This document shows positions 16,001 to 23,729 of a DNA stretch of 62,103 nt, one piece after another; positions within the stretch are counted from its first letter, which is position 1, and the number at the start of each line of letters is the position of its first letter. The translations under genes and the position numbers were made by a program. The notes under the pieces were generated by a model. The model was given only the letters and a program-made list of their open reading frames with translations. It did not search any database and was not told the DNA's origin. The DNA is from Helicobacter pullorum NCTC 12824 (GTDB lineage: Bacteria > Campylobacterota > Campylobacteria > Campylobacterales > Helicobacteraceae), in assembly GCF_017979475.1 (NCBI RefSeq), contig NZ_JAERIT010000009.1, positions 1 through 62,103 of the forward strand, in the 5' to 3' direction.

Positions 16001-19000
16001 CATTTTTAATCCCTAGCACGATTTTAGAAATAGCTTCTTTGATTTTATCAAATACACTTTGATTTTTCTTTAGGATATTTCTAAACTCTGGGTTAGAAAG
16101 CTCTGCTACAAACTCATCTAAACTTCTTAAACCATAAGGCAGTTTTTCATTGCCTAGCTTTTTATTGCCCTCTATGGCTTTAGAATAAATTGCTTTTAGT
16201 TCTGCTATCCCCTCTTTTTGCAAAGGTGTAAGCAAATCAGGACTAGCTCTAAAAGCCCTTGCAGTTGTTGAATGGATAAGCTCGTGGAGCAAATCCTCAC
16301 TTTGATGAATCTTATTTTCAAAGTTATTAAAGATTGTTGCTAGATTTTTATAAATATCATAGCTTCCCGTTTCATTTGTGCTAATGCCTTTGTTTTTGTT
16401 TTTGATTTCTACTTTTACCCCTAGTTGTTTTGCACTCTCTATTATCCTATCAAAGAGTAAATCATTCTCTTTATCTTTGTTGATAGATTTAAAGAGTTGT
16501 GTTGCGTTTTTTAGACTAAGGCTAGATTCTGTTTTATCATTGACTTTTTGGATAATCTCTTTGAGGTGGTTTTGGTGTTCTTGTTGCACCTTTGGATTTC
16601 TAAATCTTATCTTGGATAATTTACCATTGAAAAGTTCCCACCCCTCTTTATAATCCTCAAGGCTAACAGGCTCTTCCCCTCTATCATAAGATTCTTTTAG
16701 ATATTTATAATAATCATTATAGAGTTCTTGTTCTCTTTTAGGCAAAGCTTCATTACTATATCTTGGATTATTATCTAAGTTCCCCAAATCTTTTTCTAGT
16801 TTGCTTAAAAGTTCTTCTGTGATTTTACCTTTTCTTAGATTGCTAACATCTGCTTTGGATAAACTCATATCATAATAATAATTAGGCTCTCCACTTTGTA
16901 TGCGTGTGCTAACTATTTCTCTACCATTATCAGTATGAATCACCTTTTGAGTATAAGTATTAGGTTGATATTTCTTGCCCAAATCTTTTGCTAAAACATT
17001 TTCTTGTATAGATAAAAGTTCCTCATATCTTGGGTGGGATTTAAGAGCATTAAATTTAGTTTGCAAAGTATCAGTATCATTTTTATAATTTTCTATTACC
17101 TCTTTTAACTTAGGATTATTATTAACTTCATACACTAGCCTTTCTTTTAAGCCTTTTAAAATTTGATTTTCAACATTAGTTCTTTTTGATTTTTTCTCTA
17201 AATTGTTAATATTATCCAATAGATTCTCTATTGCTTTTTGGTTATAGGGTTTTGCCTCTGCACTTTGGAATACTTCCTCTTGTTGTGGTTGTGGAGTGTT
17301 TGCTTTATTGTTTGCCCTCACTTGTGCTTTATAGGCTTTATGTTCTTTGATTAATTCTTTAGCGGTTAGATTTTTTATTTCCATACCCTTAGATTTTACA
17401 TAAGATTCAAAGCTAAGATTATCTTCTGCTTTTAAGCTTTCTTTTGGTGTAATGGGGGTAGAATTAGATAAATCCTTTGAAAGTGCATTTGCACCATTCC
17501 GCCCATCTGTCCTATTGGAGAGTGTGTTGAGGGTGGCGGGCTCAGCCAAAGGATTCTTATCCTCCCTTTTTATAAGGCTTCTAATTCTTTTATCCCCTTT
17601 TGAAGTTTCTAGAATATGCCCCACTTTACCAGCATTATTACCTTGTGTTACAACTCCCATTTCTGCAAATCTATTATCCCCTAAAAACTTGCCTACAAGT
17701 TGCATATCTAATCTATTATTCTTAAAAAAGTATTCAGGATTATCTTTGATATTTTGCATTAATTTTGCTACTGCATTTGTATTGCTAAAAAGTTCAGGGT
17801 GTGTATTTTGTAATTGTGTAAAATCTGCTTTGATAGAATCAAAATCTACCCCTAAATTATTTTTCGTTGTTTGGTTAATAGGCATATCGCTATAATGTTG
17901 TATTCTACCAGCTTCGCCCATTACAAAGCCATCTCCCATTACTTGCTTAGGTAAATTATTAGTATTGTTAGGCATATTAGCAAGATTAGTGTTTGTTCCA
18001 TTTGCATTTGTCCTTATATTGTTGTTAATCTCATCTTGCATTCTTGCCATATCTAGCATTCCAAAGCTTTCATTTGCAGGATTTGTAGCATTTATTTTAG
18101 AATCTACAATGTTGCGATAAGTTGCATTATTTTCAGGTAAGCTTTGGTAATACTCCATTAATCCAAAAGGCTTGTTAGTTGGGTTTGTGATATTAGGCTC
18201 TATAATAGTTTCTGCAGTGTTATTTGTGTTGATAGGATTTAAGCCTAAATCCCTTGCTTGTTTATCTAATATCGCTTGATAGATAGGATTAGTAGTAGTC
18301 GTCAAATTTGACGATACATTATTTGCATTAGATTCTATTGCATTATTAGCAATATTTGTAGCAGGTGTGCTATCACTTAGCATTACATCGCTTTTAGGTG
18401 CTACCCATTTCCCATTAAAGATTCTATTTGTTAGCCCTGCACCCACTCCACCTAATACACCCCCTAATGCAGTGTTAAGCCCAATATCAGCTACTACATC
18501 GCCTTTTGTCTCATTATAGTTATTTGGATTGATTGCACTATTTAATCCACCTCCCACTCCAGCATATAAAGCATTCTTAACAATAGGTGCATAGTATTGT
18601 GCTCCCTTAGCTACACTAGCTACTTTTACAATATTTGCAGGTGCTACAAAAGTAGTGGCTAAATCAATAGGGTCAGTCGCATAATTTACTAAGCTTTGCA
18701 TTACTCTATCTGTTGTAGTGTGGTTAGGTTGATATTTAGAAGCTACCCTTATTTTTTCAATCTCTTTATAATGTGGATTTTGATAGTTTTCATTGCCAGT
18801 TAGGAAGTTATAGCCATCTTTCAAAAAGCCCTCTATTCTATTTCTTGACATATCTAAACCATATTTGACACTATCAGGAACTAATCCTGCTTTATCTAAT
18901 AACACACCAGCAATCCCCAAAGGATTTGCAATATCCATAGATTTAGGCTTTGTTGGATTATTTCTTGCTTCTTGAAACTGCTCTAAATTTAATCCACTAG

Positions 19001-19214
19001 GATTGTGATTGCTATAATCCTCCCAAGCTTTATAAGCATTAGGGTCTTTAGCTTTAAGCTCTGCCCCTAGCACTTCATTATTATTTGCTATTACTGCATT
19101 AGTGTATTGCTCTAATTCCTCTTGATTTTTTAATAAACTTGCTTGAGAAAGAAATTCATTTTTGGGTATATATTTCTTTTGTTGTGAATAGAGATTAGAA
19201 TCCAATAATCCCAT
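13080..19214 (-). CDS. giant polyvalent ejection protein with zincin motif and BECR-like nuclease region
   Basis: 2044 residues. N-terminal part: helical/Gly-Ala-rich segments that could insert in membranes (about 175-275), then a long Asn-rich linker. Residues 977-981 are HELIH with a downstream SLDEFVAEL, the arrangement of zincin-like metallopeptidase domains in large phage polyvalent proteins. Residues about 1160-1265 (AKHIIKVH, YVTPQEI, ARIYEW, RFRIVV, ITFYSDRN) resemble the PBECR/DUF3519 nuclease fold of Helicobacter mobile elements. The last 700 residues hold a polyvalent-type domain (SYNPTTHFNNTISNLNLL, near 1650). Gene order makes it the counterpart of T7 gp16, injected with DNA. The palindrome at 18299 encodes VSSNLTT inside it. 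Confidence 0.75.
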   Translation of the reverse strand: MGLLDSNLYSQQKKYIPKNEFLSQASLLKNQEELEQYTNAVIANNNEVLGAELKAKDPNAYKAWEDYSNHNPSGLNLEQFQEARNNPTKPKSMDIANPLGIAGVLLDKAGLVPDSVKYGLDMSRNRIEGFLKDGYNFLTGNENYQNPHYKEIEKIRVASKYQPNHTTTDRVMQSLVNYATDPIDLATTFVAPANIVKVASVAKGAQYYAPIVKNALYAGVGGGLNSAINPNNYNETKGDVVADIGLNTALGGVLGGVGAGLTNRIFNGKWVAPKSDVMLSDSTPATNIANNAIESNANNVSSNLTTTTNPIYQAILDKQARDLGLNPINTNNTAETIIEPNITNPTNKPFGLMEYYQSLPENNATYRNIVDSKINATNPANESFGMLDMARMQDEINNNIRTNANGTNTNLANMPNNTNNLPKQVMGDGFVMGEAGRIQHYSDMPINQTTKNNLGVDFDSIKADFTQLQNTHPELFSNTNAVAKLMQNIKDNPEYFFKNNRLDMQLVGKFLGDNRFAEMGVVTQGNNAGKVGHILETSKGDKRIRSLIKREDKNPLAEPATLNTLSNRTDGRNGANALSKDLSNSTPITPKESLKAEDNLSFESYVKSKGMEIKNLTAKELIKEHKAYKAQVRANNKANTPQPQQEEVFQSAEAKPYNQKAIENLLDNINNLEKKSKRTNVENQILKGLKERLVYEVNNNPKLKEVIENYKNDTDTLQTKFNALKSHPRYEELLSIQENVLAKDLGKKYQPNTYTQKVIHTDNGREIVSTRIQSGEPNYYYDMSLSKADVSNLRKGKITEELLSKLEKDLGNLDNNPRYSNEALPKREQELYNDYYKYLKESYDRGEEPVSLEDYKEGWELFNGKLSKIRFRNPKVQQEHQNHLKEIIQKVNDKTESSLSLKNATQLFKSINKDKENDLLFDRIIESAKQLGVKVEIKNKNKGISTNETGSYDIYKNLATIFNNFENKIHQSEDLLHELIHSTTARAFRASPDLLTPLQKEGIAELKAIYSKAIEGNKKLGNEKLPYGLRSLDEFVAELSNPEFRNILKKNQSVFDKIKEAISKIVLGIKNAFKIKGKIYESNQYTRAKNALYKILDNYNPNFTKQWDSKKIQETLENLKSQKELRGIYNVTYNGKMATMIKTDLDSIKEGIIRYAMGDRNKGAKHIIKVHSDSNQMGYVTPQEIINMGKNIREYIKEYKEPFIDRNGARIYEWFNSKGDRFRIVVNNENINSIGAKTNLRITSTYATNDEIITFYSDRNLKLGKTFEFKNQAVKQAYDEKFGILKKIREDRENKANADFLDRQDLTRNFGFKYDEGINARYAYLKEQKAKYLKGFVDKISQKFVNNVWYSPIVNKVLGTQAYRNKPFLNALENHKREISKLGNNLSELSLMLNKAFTQEQLQKLAKYHIGELDEKAISPELKAFADTQREYIKQAGQKLVEYGLLDEKTFKEMGSTYLMREYASKIDKNIITRYFKSQKDVGIQGSKHRGETKVVSQSTYEKMKEAGEIGKFIEGKWEMYDSYNGKIHLRRDWSREQRDKWGQIDNYAYNLPRTLDKIYRDIYSYQFLANLSKDSNLVLNKKGLVEAPQGYASLEGKKWGALSRFYVRKEIADSLKSEFLAIDDELNKYIRAWSSAVTFWKKGKTSYNPTTHFNNTISNLNLLMINGEFGAVKDYLKNISNFGGILREYNKFKEARTIIENNLISKASKEQIAIYNKYKNDNNMKLLKELDDYGIFNRSNLNAVTEQIYKETKVDFKADNKAIGVLKGIDEKLSGIYNAEDALARYVLVKSYLKEGYSLDNAVAITNNILPDYTKPIPAWLRRADNWGLMPFIRWTYYSTPTLLKSINPLQKNAKGEYAPIKKLFGMAVMYGIYEGLNQTLTNGDMPNGYYGSELPIFRIGNDVQTIRIKSMIPHLGLLEFASLGNIKGNIIPEFFAKLATNGIPQQLFQQALNYNLAMNRPYTRREGAKGAMDRGVELFNFAMPAPFGKGANALVNSIEQDKNRRSKIYNERSSLESLLSTLLVNTKSYNINELRKKLKQED
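18299..18314. repeat. dispersed palindrome TCGTCA-n4-TGACGA, copy 1 (in gene)
   Basis: tcgtcaaatttgacga is a perfect 16-base palindrome. Here it is in frame in the giant ejection-protein gene and is read as SSNLT within VSSNLTT. The same peptide arises from the copy in the antirepressor gene at 31828, although the two genes are unrelated. Confidence 0.85.
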
Positions 19215-19265
19215 ATAACAATCCTTTAATCAAAAATAACTACGATTTTATTATGAAAAAAGACT

Positions 19266-19306
19266 AAAAACTACCCTGCCTTTTCCCTTTAAAATGTGAT
19301 ATAATA
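19266..19306. promoter_or_regulatory. 41-bp promoter-like repeat, copy 2, upstream of giant gene
   Basis: 37 of 41 positions equal copy 1 at 12968. It lies 52 bases before the giant gene's ATG (minus strand). On the plus strand it ends with tgaTATAATA (TATAAT at 19300-19305), pointing toward toxin-like locus B, whose own TAGAAT box begins at 19342. Confidence 0.55.
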
Positions 19307-19341
19307 ATAGATTTTGCTTTTTTTCTTAAGCGGATTTTTTG

Positions 19342-19428
19342 TAGAATCTTTTTGAGGTTGCAAACCAAAGAGGGATTTTACCAGCAACCTCTTTGGCTTT
19401 GTAATCTCCAATTCGCATAGAAAGGAGA
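19342..19428 (+). promoter_or_regulatory. promoter and structured leader of toxin-like locus B
   Basis: gattttttg-TAGAAT (19342-19347), then stem arms ccaaagagg (19365-19373) and cctctttgg (19388-19396) identical to those of locus A. A competing pairing is gaggttgc (19354-19361) with gcaacctc (19384-19391), so a conformational switch is possible. The segment tctcc (19405-19409) is complementary to ggaga (19424-19428), the Shine-Dalgarno of the peptide at 19432. Confidence 0.55.
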
Positions 19429-19431
19429 AAT

Positions 19432-19509
19432 ATGAAGTCAAATAAGATACTTAAAAGTATCTTGCGTATTATTATACTACTTTGTATAATATTTAGCAAG
19501 TGCTTCTAG
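19432..19509 (+). CDS. 25-residue hydrophobic peptide, type I toxin candidate B
   Basis: ATG five bases after aaaggag. The peptide has a basic start (MKSNKILKSILR), a hydrophobic core (IIILLCIIF) and a short SKCF end, one membrane pass. Core codons and the DNA around them (ATTATACT-n-CTTTGT) match candidate A at 2620, so the two are related. It is antisense to late transcription and followed by two GC-rich hairpins (19506-19520, 19521-19533). As for A, a minus-strand promoter lies in the ORF. Toxicity is inferred, not shown. Confidence 0.5.
   Translation: MKSNKILKSILRIIILLCIIFSKCF
19471..19499 (-). promoter_or_regulatory. antisense-RNA promoter inside toxin-like ORF B
   Basis: Minus strand: TTGCTA (19499-19494), 17 bases, TATAAT (19476-19471). 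A transcript would begin near 19464 and cover the start codon, Shine-Dalgarno and 5' stem-loop of the peptide mRNA. Spacing and position in the ORF equal those in locus A. Confidence 0.55.
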
Positions 19510-19533
19510 GGTTTCCCTAGCACCCTTTGGGTG
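19506..19533 (+). terminator. paired hairpins after toxin-like ORF B
   Basis: ctaggg-ttt-ccctag (19506-19520) followed at once by caccc-ttt-gggtg (19521-19533). They could end the peptide mRNA on the plus strand; on the minus strand they lie after the stop of the gene at 19550. No long U-run, so efficiency is uncertain. Confidence 0.4.
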
Positions 19534-19549
19534 TTAAGTATCTCCCTCT

Positions 19550-19892
19550 TTAATTATAATACACTTCAAAAGCAGCAGAAATATTTTGTGGTCTCCAAGT
19601 ACACCCAGCATCGTCAAAGCAAACCCATATTCTACAATAAGGACCAATAAAATAATTTCTTGTTGGGGTATATACAAGACTTACATCTGCATTTGTAACT
19701 ATTCCATCAAATTCATAGTGGGTTCGATTCCCAAATAAAGGCAATGTTCCTTTAACAAATATCTCTTTCCCTATAAGTTTGTGTGTATAGTTATTATAAC
19801 TACTCATAGTTAAAGTTAATTTATTAGCATATTCTCTAATGCCCCCCCCCCCCGACATCTACGATATAATTTGTTCCACCAAGTAATAACAT
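19550..19892 (-). pseudogene. phase-variable phage gene, out of frame at 12 G (phase OFF)
   Basis: The natural start is the ATG at 19892-19890 with Shine-Dalgarno aagga, read MLLLGGTNYIVDVGGG. The 12-G tract (19842-19853) puts this start out of frame and it ends after the tract (GGGGH stop). With 11 or 14 G it would give about 113 residues: MLLLGGTNYIVDV, Gly, IREYANKL to EVYYN. An internal ATG just before the tract (19858) gives a 102-residue frame but without an evident Shine-Dalgarno. It is a paralogue of 3790-4194, which has no tract. Function unknown. It follows the gp15-like gene. Confidence 0.65.
19842..19853. repeat. homopolymer tract, 12 C on plus strand (G on coding strand)
   Basis: Twelve C inside the 5' part of the gene ending at 19550. 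Loss of one base or gain of two would restore one open frame from the Shine-Dalgarno-preceded ATG at 19892. Confidence 0.9.
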
Positions 19893-19894
19893 TT

Positions 19895-20752
19895 TTAATC
19901 CTTATAAATTCTTTGCAAGGCTTTTTCTAATTGCTCTTGCTTAATCTGTGTTGCTTGATTTTGTGCTTGTTGTGCTTGTTGTGCTTGTTGTTGCAATGCT
20001 CTCAAATCCACTCCAAGCCTACGCATTACTTCAGGACTTAATTCATAATTCCCCAAAGGTGTATAAGATTCAGGGTCATTTGCACCAATTAGATTCCAAC
20101 CATCATCATACTCCCCAATTTTTCCAGCATTAATAGGATTAAAGAAATCCTGCATTGCTTGAAGTCTTATATTAGGGTCTTTGTATTTTTGAATATCTGC
20201 CCAATTATCACTATTGTTTGCAATCAAATCCAAATACCGCTTATATTCATTCTCATTTTGTCGATTTTGATTCTTGTATTGCTCTTTAAACATAAAATCC
20301 GCTAAACCATTATTCACTCCACTACTAGCATTCCTTGCCTCTGCTTGTGCTTTCTCTAAATCTGCTTGTGCTTGTAGCATTCCATAATTGTTTAAAATTC
20401 TATTTTCTTGTTGCTTTCTTTGATTATCTAGATTCGACCCATAGAGATTAGATTCCAAAAGTCTAGGTGTATAAGCATTTTTAATTTGTTGGTCTTGATT
20501 ATTAAAGATTACGCTATTATATTTAGCTTCCCTTTCTTTGTCTCCCCACTTTTGATTTTGTGAATTTTCCCATTTTTGTGCCTCTGCTTGTAAATCCAAT
20601 AAACCCATTTGTTTTTGTCTTAGTTTATCTTGCTTCCAAGTCTCACTTAGGTTTGTGAGTTGCTTCCCAGCCTCACTCCACGCACCACCTCCAGCTTGTC
20701 TTATGAGTTCAGGACTTACTCTATATCCATTATACCAACCACCCATTGCCAT
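19895..20752 (-). CDS. internal virion protein candidate (gp15-like position)
   Basis: 285 residues, hydrophilic, rich in Gln, Asn and Ala; the C-terminus contains a tandem QAQ repeat (nine-base repeat around 19959-19990). No family recognised. It follows a small gp14-like protein and precedes the giant ejection protein in the order seen for T7-type core proteins (gp14, gp15, gp16), so it is probably one of the proteins ejected with DNA. Confidence 0.55.
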   Translation of the reverse strand: MAMGGWYNGYRVSPELIRQAGGGAWSEAGKQLTNLSETWKQDKLRQKQMGLLDLQAEAQKWENSQNQKWGDKEREAKYNSVIFNNQDQQIKNAYTPRLLESNLYGSNLDNQRKQQENRILNNYGMLQAQADLEKAQAEARNASSGVNNGLADFMFKEQYKNQNRQNENEYKRYLDLIANNSDNWADIQKYKDPNIRLQAMQDFFNPINAGKIGEYDDGWNLIGANDPESYTPLGNYELSPEVMRRLGVDLRALQQQAQQAQQAQNQATQIKQEQLEKALQRIYKD

Positions 20753-20770
20753 TGTGTGCCTCCTTTATCT

Positions 20771-21046
20771 TTATTGCATTCCCCCATACAATCCACTTCC
20801 AAGCATTCCACCTTGATTTTTCTTTTTATTTTGATTAAAAACATCATCATAAGCATTATTCATATTGTTTTGATTCTGCATTCTTGTGCTATTCCATTGA
20901 TTATACATATCTTTTTGGAAGTCGAGTTCTTTTTTAGCCATTTTTTGTTGATTATGTGCTCCATAGATACTAGCCCCAGCACCCAAAAGCCCAACTGCAT
21001 TACCAAAAGCACTGCTTCCTAAAAAATTACCGATTGCACCCCACAT
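20771..21046 (-). CDS. small internal virion protein candidate (gp14-like)
   Basis: 91 residues. N-terminal Gly/Ala-rich hydrophobic helix (IGNFLGSSAFGNAVGLLGAGASIYGA) then a Gln/Lys helix (QKMAKKELDFQKDMYNQ) and Asn/Gly-rich end. This composition (membrane-active helix plus amphipathic helix) is typical of podovirus gp14-type or DNA-pilot proteins. Gene order supports the role. Confidence 0.6.
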   Translation of the reverse strand: MWGAIGNFLGSSAFGNAVGLLGAGASIYGAHNQQKMAKKELDFQKDMYNQWNSTRMQNQNNMNNAYDDVFNQNKKKNQGGMLGSGLYGGMQ

Positions 21047-21059
21047 CTAACACCCCCTA

Positions 21060-21785
21060 TTATCCAAAGATTTTACCCATTTCAGAGTATGTTGCATTGC
21101 CACTTTTTATTTTGTTCATCAAATCATTTGGGACGAAATTTTGATTTTGCGTGCTAGCCAAAATCAAATCAGGATTATTTTGTACTTGTGTAGCTTGTGG
21201 TTGATTGACTATGCTTTGATTTTGTGTTTGTTGTGTTTGTGTGAGTTGTTGCATTCTAAGCTGATTATAAATCATCTCCCAACCTTGTGGATTATCTAGC
21301 CCTTGTGCCATTGCAGGATTAGTTTTGTTAAGTTCATTGAGATAGTTAAAAATCTCTTCCCCTTTAAACCCTTCTAATCTACCCTCCATTTCTGCAATAG
21401 AATTTTTAACATTGATAATATTTCGCTCCGAGTTTAACTTCTCTAACTCTTGCTTTAATTCATCAACTTGTTTTTTGTATTCACTAATCCCCAAAGCCTC
21501 AGCAAGTTCTCCATATTCTCCTTTTTGTTGTGGCTCTTGCACTTTAGCATTTTGTTGAATATTTTGAATCTGTGATTGTTGAATGATATTCAATATTTGC
21601 TCCATTTGCACTTCATTTAAACCTTGTTGTTGCACATCATTTGGAATTGATTCTATTTGCCCATTTCCTTGTGCTTGTGGCTCTTGAATATTTTGTTCTA
21701 AACTGCCTTGTCCTTGAATATTTTGCCCATCTCCTTGTGTTTGTGGAGCATTGATAGCTTGATTTAAAGTTTCTAAATTTTCCAT
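21060..21785 (-). CDS. scaffold-like Gln-rich phage protein
   Basis: 241 residues. N-terminal 75 residues are low-complexity Gln/Gly/Asn (QGDGQNIQGQGS), the middle a coiled coil (residues 90-130, EYKKQVDELKQELEKLNSE), the C-terminus again Gln/Asn-rich. Disordered-helical-disordered proteins after the portal gene are usually capsid assembly scaffolds, but the capsid gene here is 8 kb further on, so the assignment is tentative. Confidence 0.5.
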   Translation of the reverse strand: MENLETLNQAINAPQTQGDGQNIQGQGSLEQNIQEPQAQGNGQIESIPNDVQQQGLNEVQMEQILNIIQQSQIQNIQQNAKVQEPQQKGEYGELAEALGISEYKKQVDELKQELEKLNSERNIINVKNSIAEMEGRLEGFKGEEIFNYLNELNKTNPAMAQGLDNPQGWEMIYNQLRMQQLTQTQQTQNQSIVNQPQATQVQNNPDLILASTQNQNFVPNDLMNKIKSGNATYSEMGKIFG

Positions 21786-21795
21786 ACGATTCCTT

Positions 21796-22035
21796 TTAAT
21801 TATATTCTACATTTTCATTTTCTTTTTTACTTAAATTATCCAAAGCATTTTCTAAAATGCTTAAACACTCTGCTATCCCAAAAGCCCTATCAAGCATTAT
21901 TTTAGCTCTTTGGGGATTCTCCTCATTCATTGCTTTTATTTGATAAGAATTATATTTTTTAAAAGCCTCCTTGATTATAAATTGGTATGCCTTGCTGTTC
22001 TTGCAAGTAGTTAGCTCCGATAGTGTTAGCTCCAT
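21796..22035 (-). CDS. small phage protein overlapping portal gene end
   Basis: 79 residues, helical and charged, overlapping the 3' end of the portal gene by 77 bases in another frame. The ending before the scaffold-like gene leaves a 10-base gap with a Shine-Dalgarno for that gene, which favours a real gene. No family recognised. Confidence 0.5.
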   Translation of the reverse strand: MELTLSELTTCKNSKAYQFIIKEAFKKYNSYQIKAMNEENPQRAKIMLDRAFGIAECLSILENALDNLSKKENENVEYN

Positions 22036-23482
22036 TATTGTTTCCTCCTACAAAATAATCCTCTTTGTTTTTGATTCCAAGAAGTGGTAGCATATCTTGC
22101 ACAATTCTTACCATTCCTTGATAATTCTGTATTTGTGCAAACATTGCAAAAGCTTTCTCATAAGATTGTAATTGCACTTGTTTATTTGTAGCTCCAAGCC
22201 CTGTATTAATTGTAGCAATAAGCTCCAAAGGAGGCTTAACCACCAAATCTCCCAAAAATTTAGTATCATATTTATAGATTAAACTAGCAAGTCTAGCAAA
22301 CATTACTTCAATAAAAGTCTCGTTATAGCTTCTAATAAGGCTTTGTATCCTTGTATTTGCTTCAGCGGATAAAACACTAATCCCTGTTGCAGTATTATTT
22401 AGCATTTGTGAGTTCGTTCCACTATTATACGCAGTTACCCCTAATGCTTCTTGTGCTTCTAAATCCAATCTTTGCACATCAAAAGTTCCCTCATTGATAC
22501 TAGGAGGAGTAAAAAATTTAACACTATTTGGGTCATTACACGCAATAATCTCTCCTGCACCTTTTTTAAAAGCCAATGGGTCAATCCCTCCTGCTAAATC
22601 CATTAATACTCTAGGATTCAAAGATAAATCAATAGCGTCTATTTGTTGATTTCTCCTTGTATTAATCTCTTGTTGCAATCCCAAAATAATAGCGATGGGA
22701 GAATCCCCATAAAGTCTAACTACTTCTTCATTGTATTCTCTAATTTGTGGGATTAAATTCCCAATTACAAAAGGCATTCCATCATTCAAAGGTATATCTC
22801 TTAGTTTGTTATTCTCTAAAAGTGTTGCTAAATACCATTGATTATTGATTTTATAATACACTTCTTGCAGTTTCTCACGCTTATAAAGTCTGCTTATGTC
22901 GGTTTCTTTTTGGATTTCATTCTCTGGAGTAAAGATTCCAAGCTTAATGTAGTTTAGAATCTGTGCTTTAGAGAGGTAAATATTATGCACCAAATAATTT
23001 AAGTCCTCATTGCTTGTCGCATCAGGGTCTAAGAAAACATCATAAATATTAATGTTTTCTAGTTTTGGCTTATCTCCAGCCCAATACACACGCATTATTG
23101 GAGTTCCATAAATAATTGCTTCTAACATATTGCTAGAGAGTAGATTAAAAAGCTTCATTTCTTTTTGCGTATAATGATTAAATGCTTCTTGAATTTTATC
23201 CACAATCGGTGCTAATTGTGCAACCTCTAAAACTTGCTCTATCTTGACAATATCCTCATTGCTAAAATAAGATTCTTGAAAACTAGCTAATATCCTGCGT
23301 GTCTTGCTAGGCAATACAGGGATAAAAATATGAGATTTATTCCTTTTGCGTAAAAACTCCATCACTTCATTGCGATATTTACCCAAATAGCTTCGAGTGA
23401 GTTCATTAAAACTAGGTAAATATTTTTCGTGCCTATTTCTTGCAGTTTGGATTAAAGTTTGCAAACTTGAAGTATCTAGCAT
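21959..23482 (-). CDS. portal protein
   Basis: 507 residues, close to podovirus portal size. Recognisable by position after the terminase and by the series NIYDVFLDPDATSNEDLNYLVHNIYLSKAQIL, GDSPIAIILGLQQEINTRRNQQIDAI and TATGISVLSAEANTRIQSL, typical of P22/T7-type portal families. It forms the dodecameric ring at one capsid vertex through which DNA is packaged and ejected. ATG shares its first base with the last base of the upstream gene. Confidence 0.8.
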   Translation of the reverse strand: MLDTSSLQTLIQTARNRHEKYLPSFNELTRSYLGKYRNEVMEFLRKRNKSHIFIPVLPSKTRRILASFQESYFSNEDIVKIEQVLEVAQLAPIVDKIQEAFNHYTQKEMKLFNLLSSNMLEAIIYGTPIMRVYWAGDKPKLENINIYDVFLDPDATSNEDLNYLVHNIYLSKAQILNYIKLGIFTPENEIQKETDISRLYKREKLQEVYYKINNQWYLATLLENNKLRDIPLNDGMPFVIGNLIPQIREYNEEVVRLYGDSPIAIILGLQQEINTRRNQQIDAIDLSLNPRVLMDLAGGIDPLAFKKGAGEIIACNDPNSVKFFTPPSINEGTFDVQRLDLEAQEALGVTAYNSGTNSQMLNNTATGISVLSAEANTRIQSLIRSYNETFIEVMFARLASLIYKYDTKFLGDLVVKPPLELIATINTGLGATNKQVQLQSYEKAFAMFAQIQNYQGMVRIVQDMLPLLGIKNKEDYFVGGNNNGANTIGANYLQEQQGIPIYNQGGF

Positions 23483-23718
23483 TATTCCTCCCTTAGATAC
23501 TCTTGCAAAGTATCTTTATCAATCTTTGTCTTTTTAGCAATCTCCTCCAAACTCTCCCCTTTTTTTATTAGCTCTTTAAGCAAAATTTTCCTATGCGTTT
23601 TTTTTGGGATTGAAATATTTAATCCCCCAAATTTTTCACAAGCAACTAGCGTTTTAAACACATCGCCATTAAACATTTCTATCAAAAAAGCAAGATTTGT
23701 GTTCAAATAAAACCTCAT
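23482..23718 (-). CDS. Mor-like DNA-binding regulator
   Basis: 78 residues. FGGLNISIPKKTHRKILLKELIKKGESLEEIAKKTKIDKDTLQEYL matches the Mor/C pattern (GG-x-x-x-x-IPK, then a helix-turn-helix), the family of Mu middle and late gene activators. Placed between terminase large subunit and portal, it could activate late transcription. A TATAAT on the minus strand (23730-23735) is only 11 bases before the ATG and no Shine-Dalgarno is visible, so the transcript could be nearly leaderless. Confidence 0.55.
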   Translation of the reverse strand: MRFYLNTNLAFLIEMFNGDVFKTLVACEKFGGLNISIPKKTHRKILLKELIKKGESLEEIAKKTKIDKDTLQEYLREE

Positions 23719-23729
23719 TTTTTAAGGGC

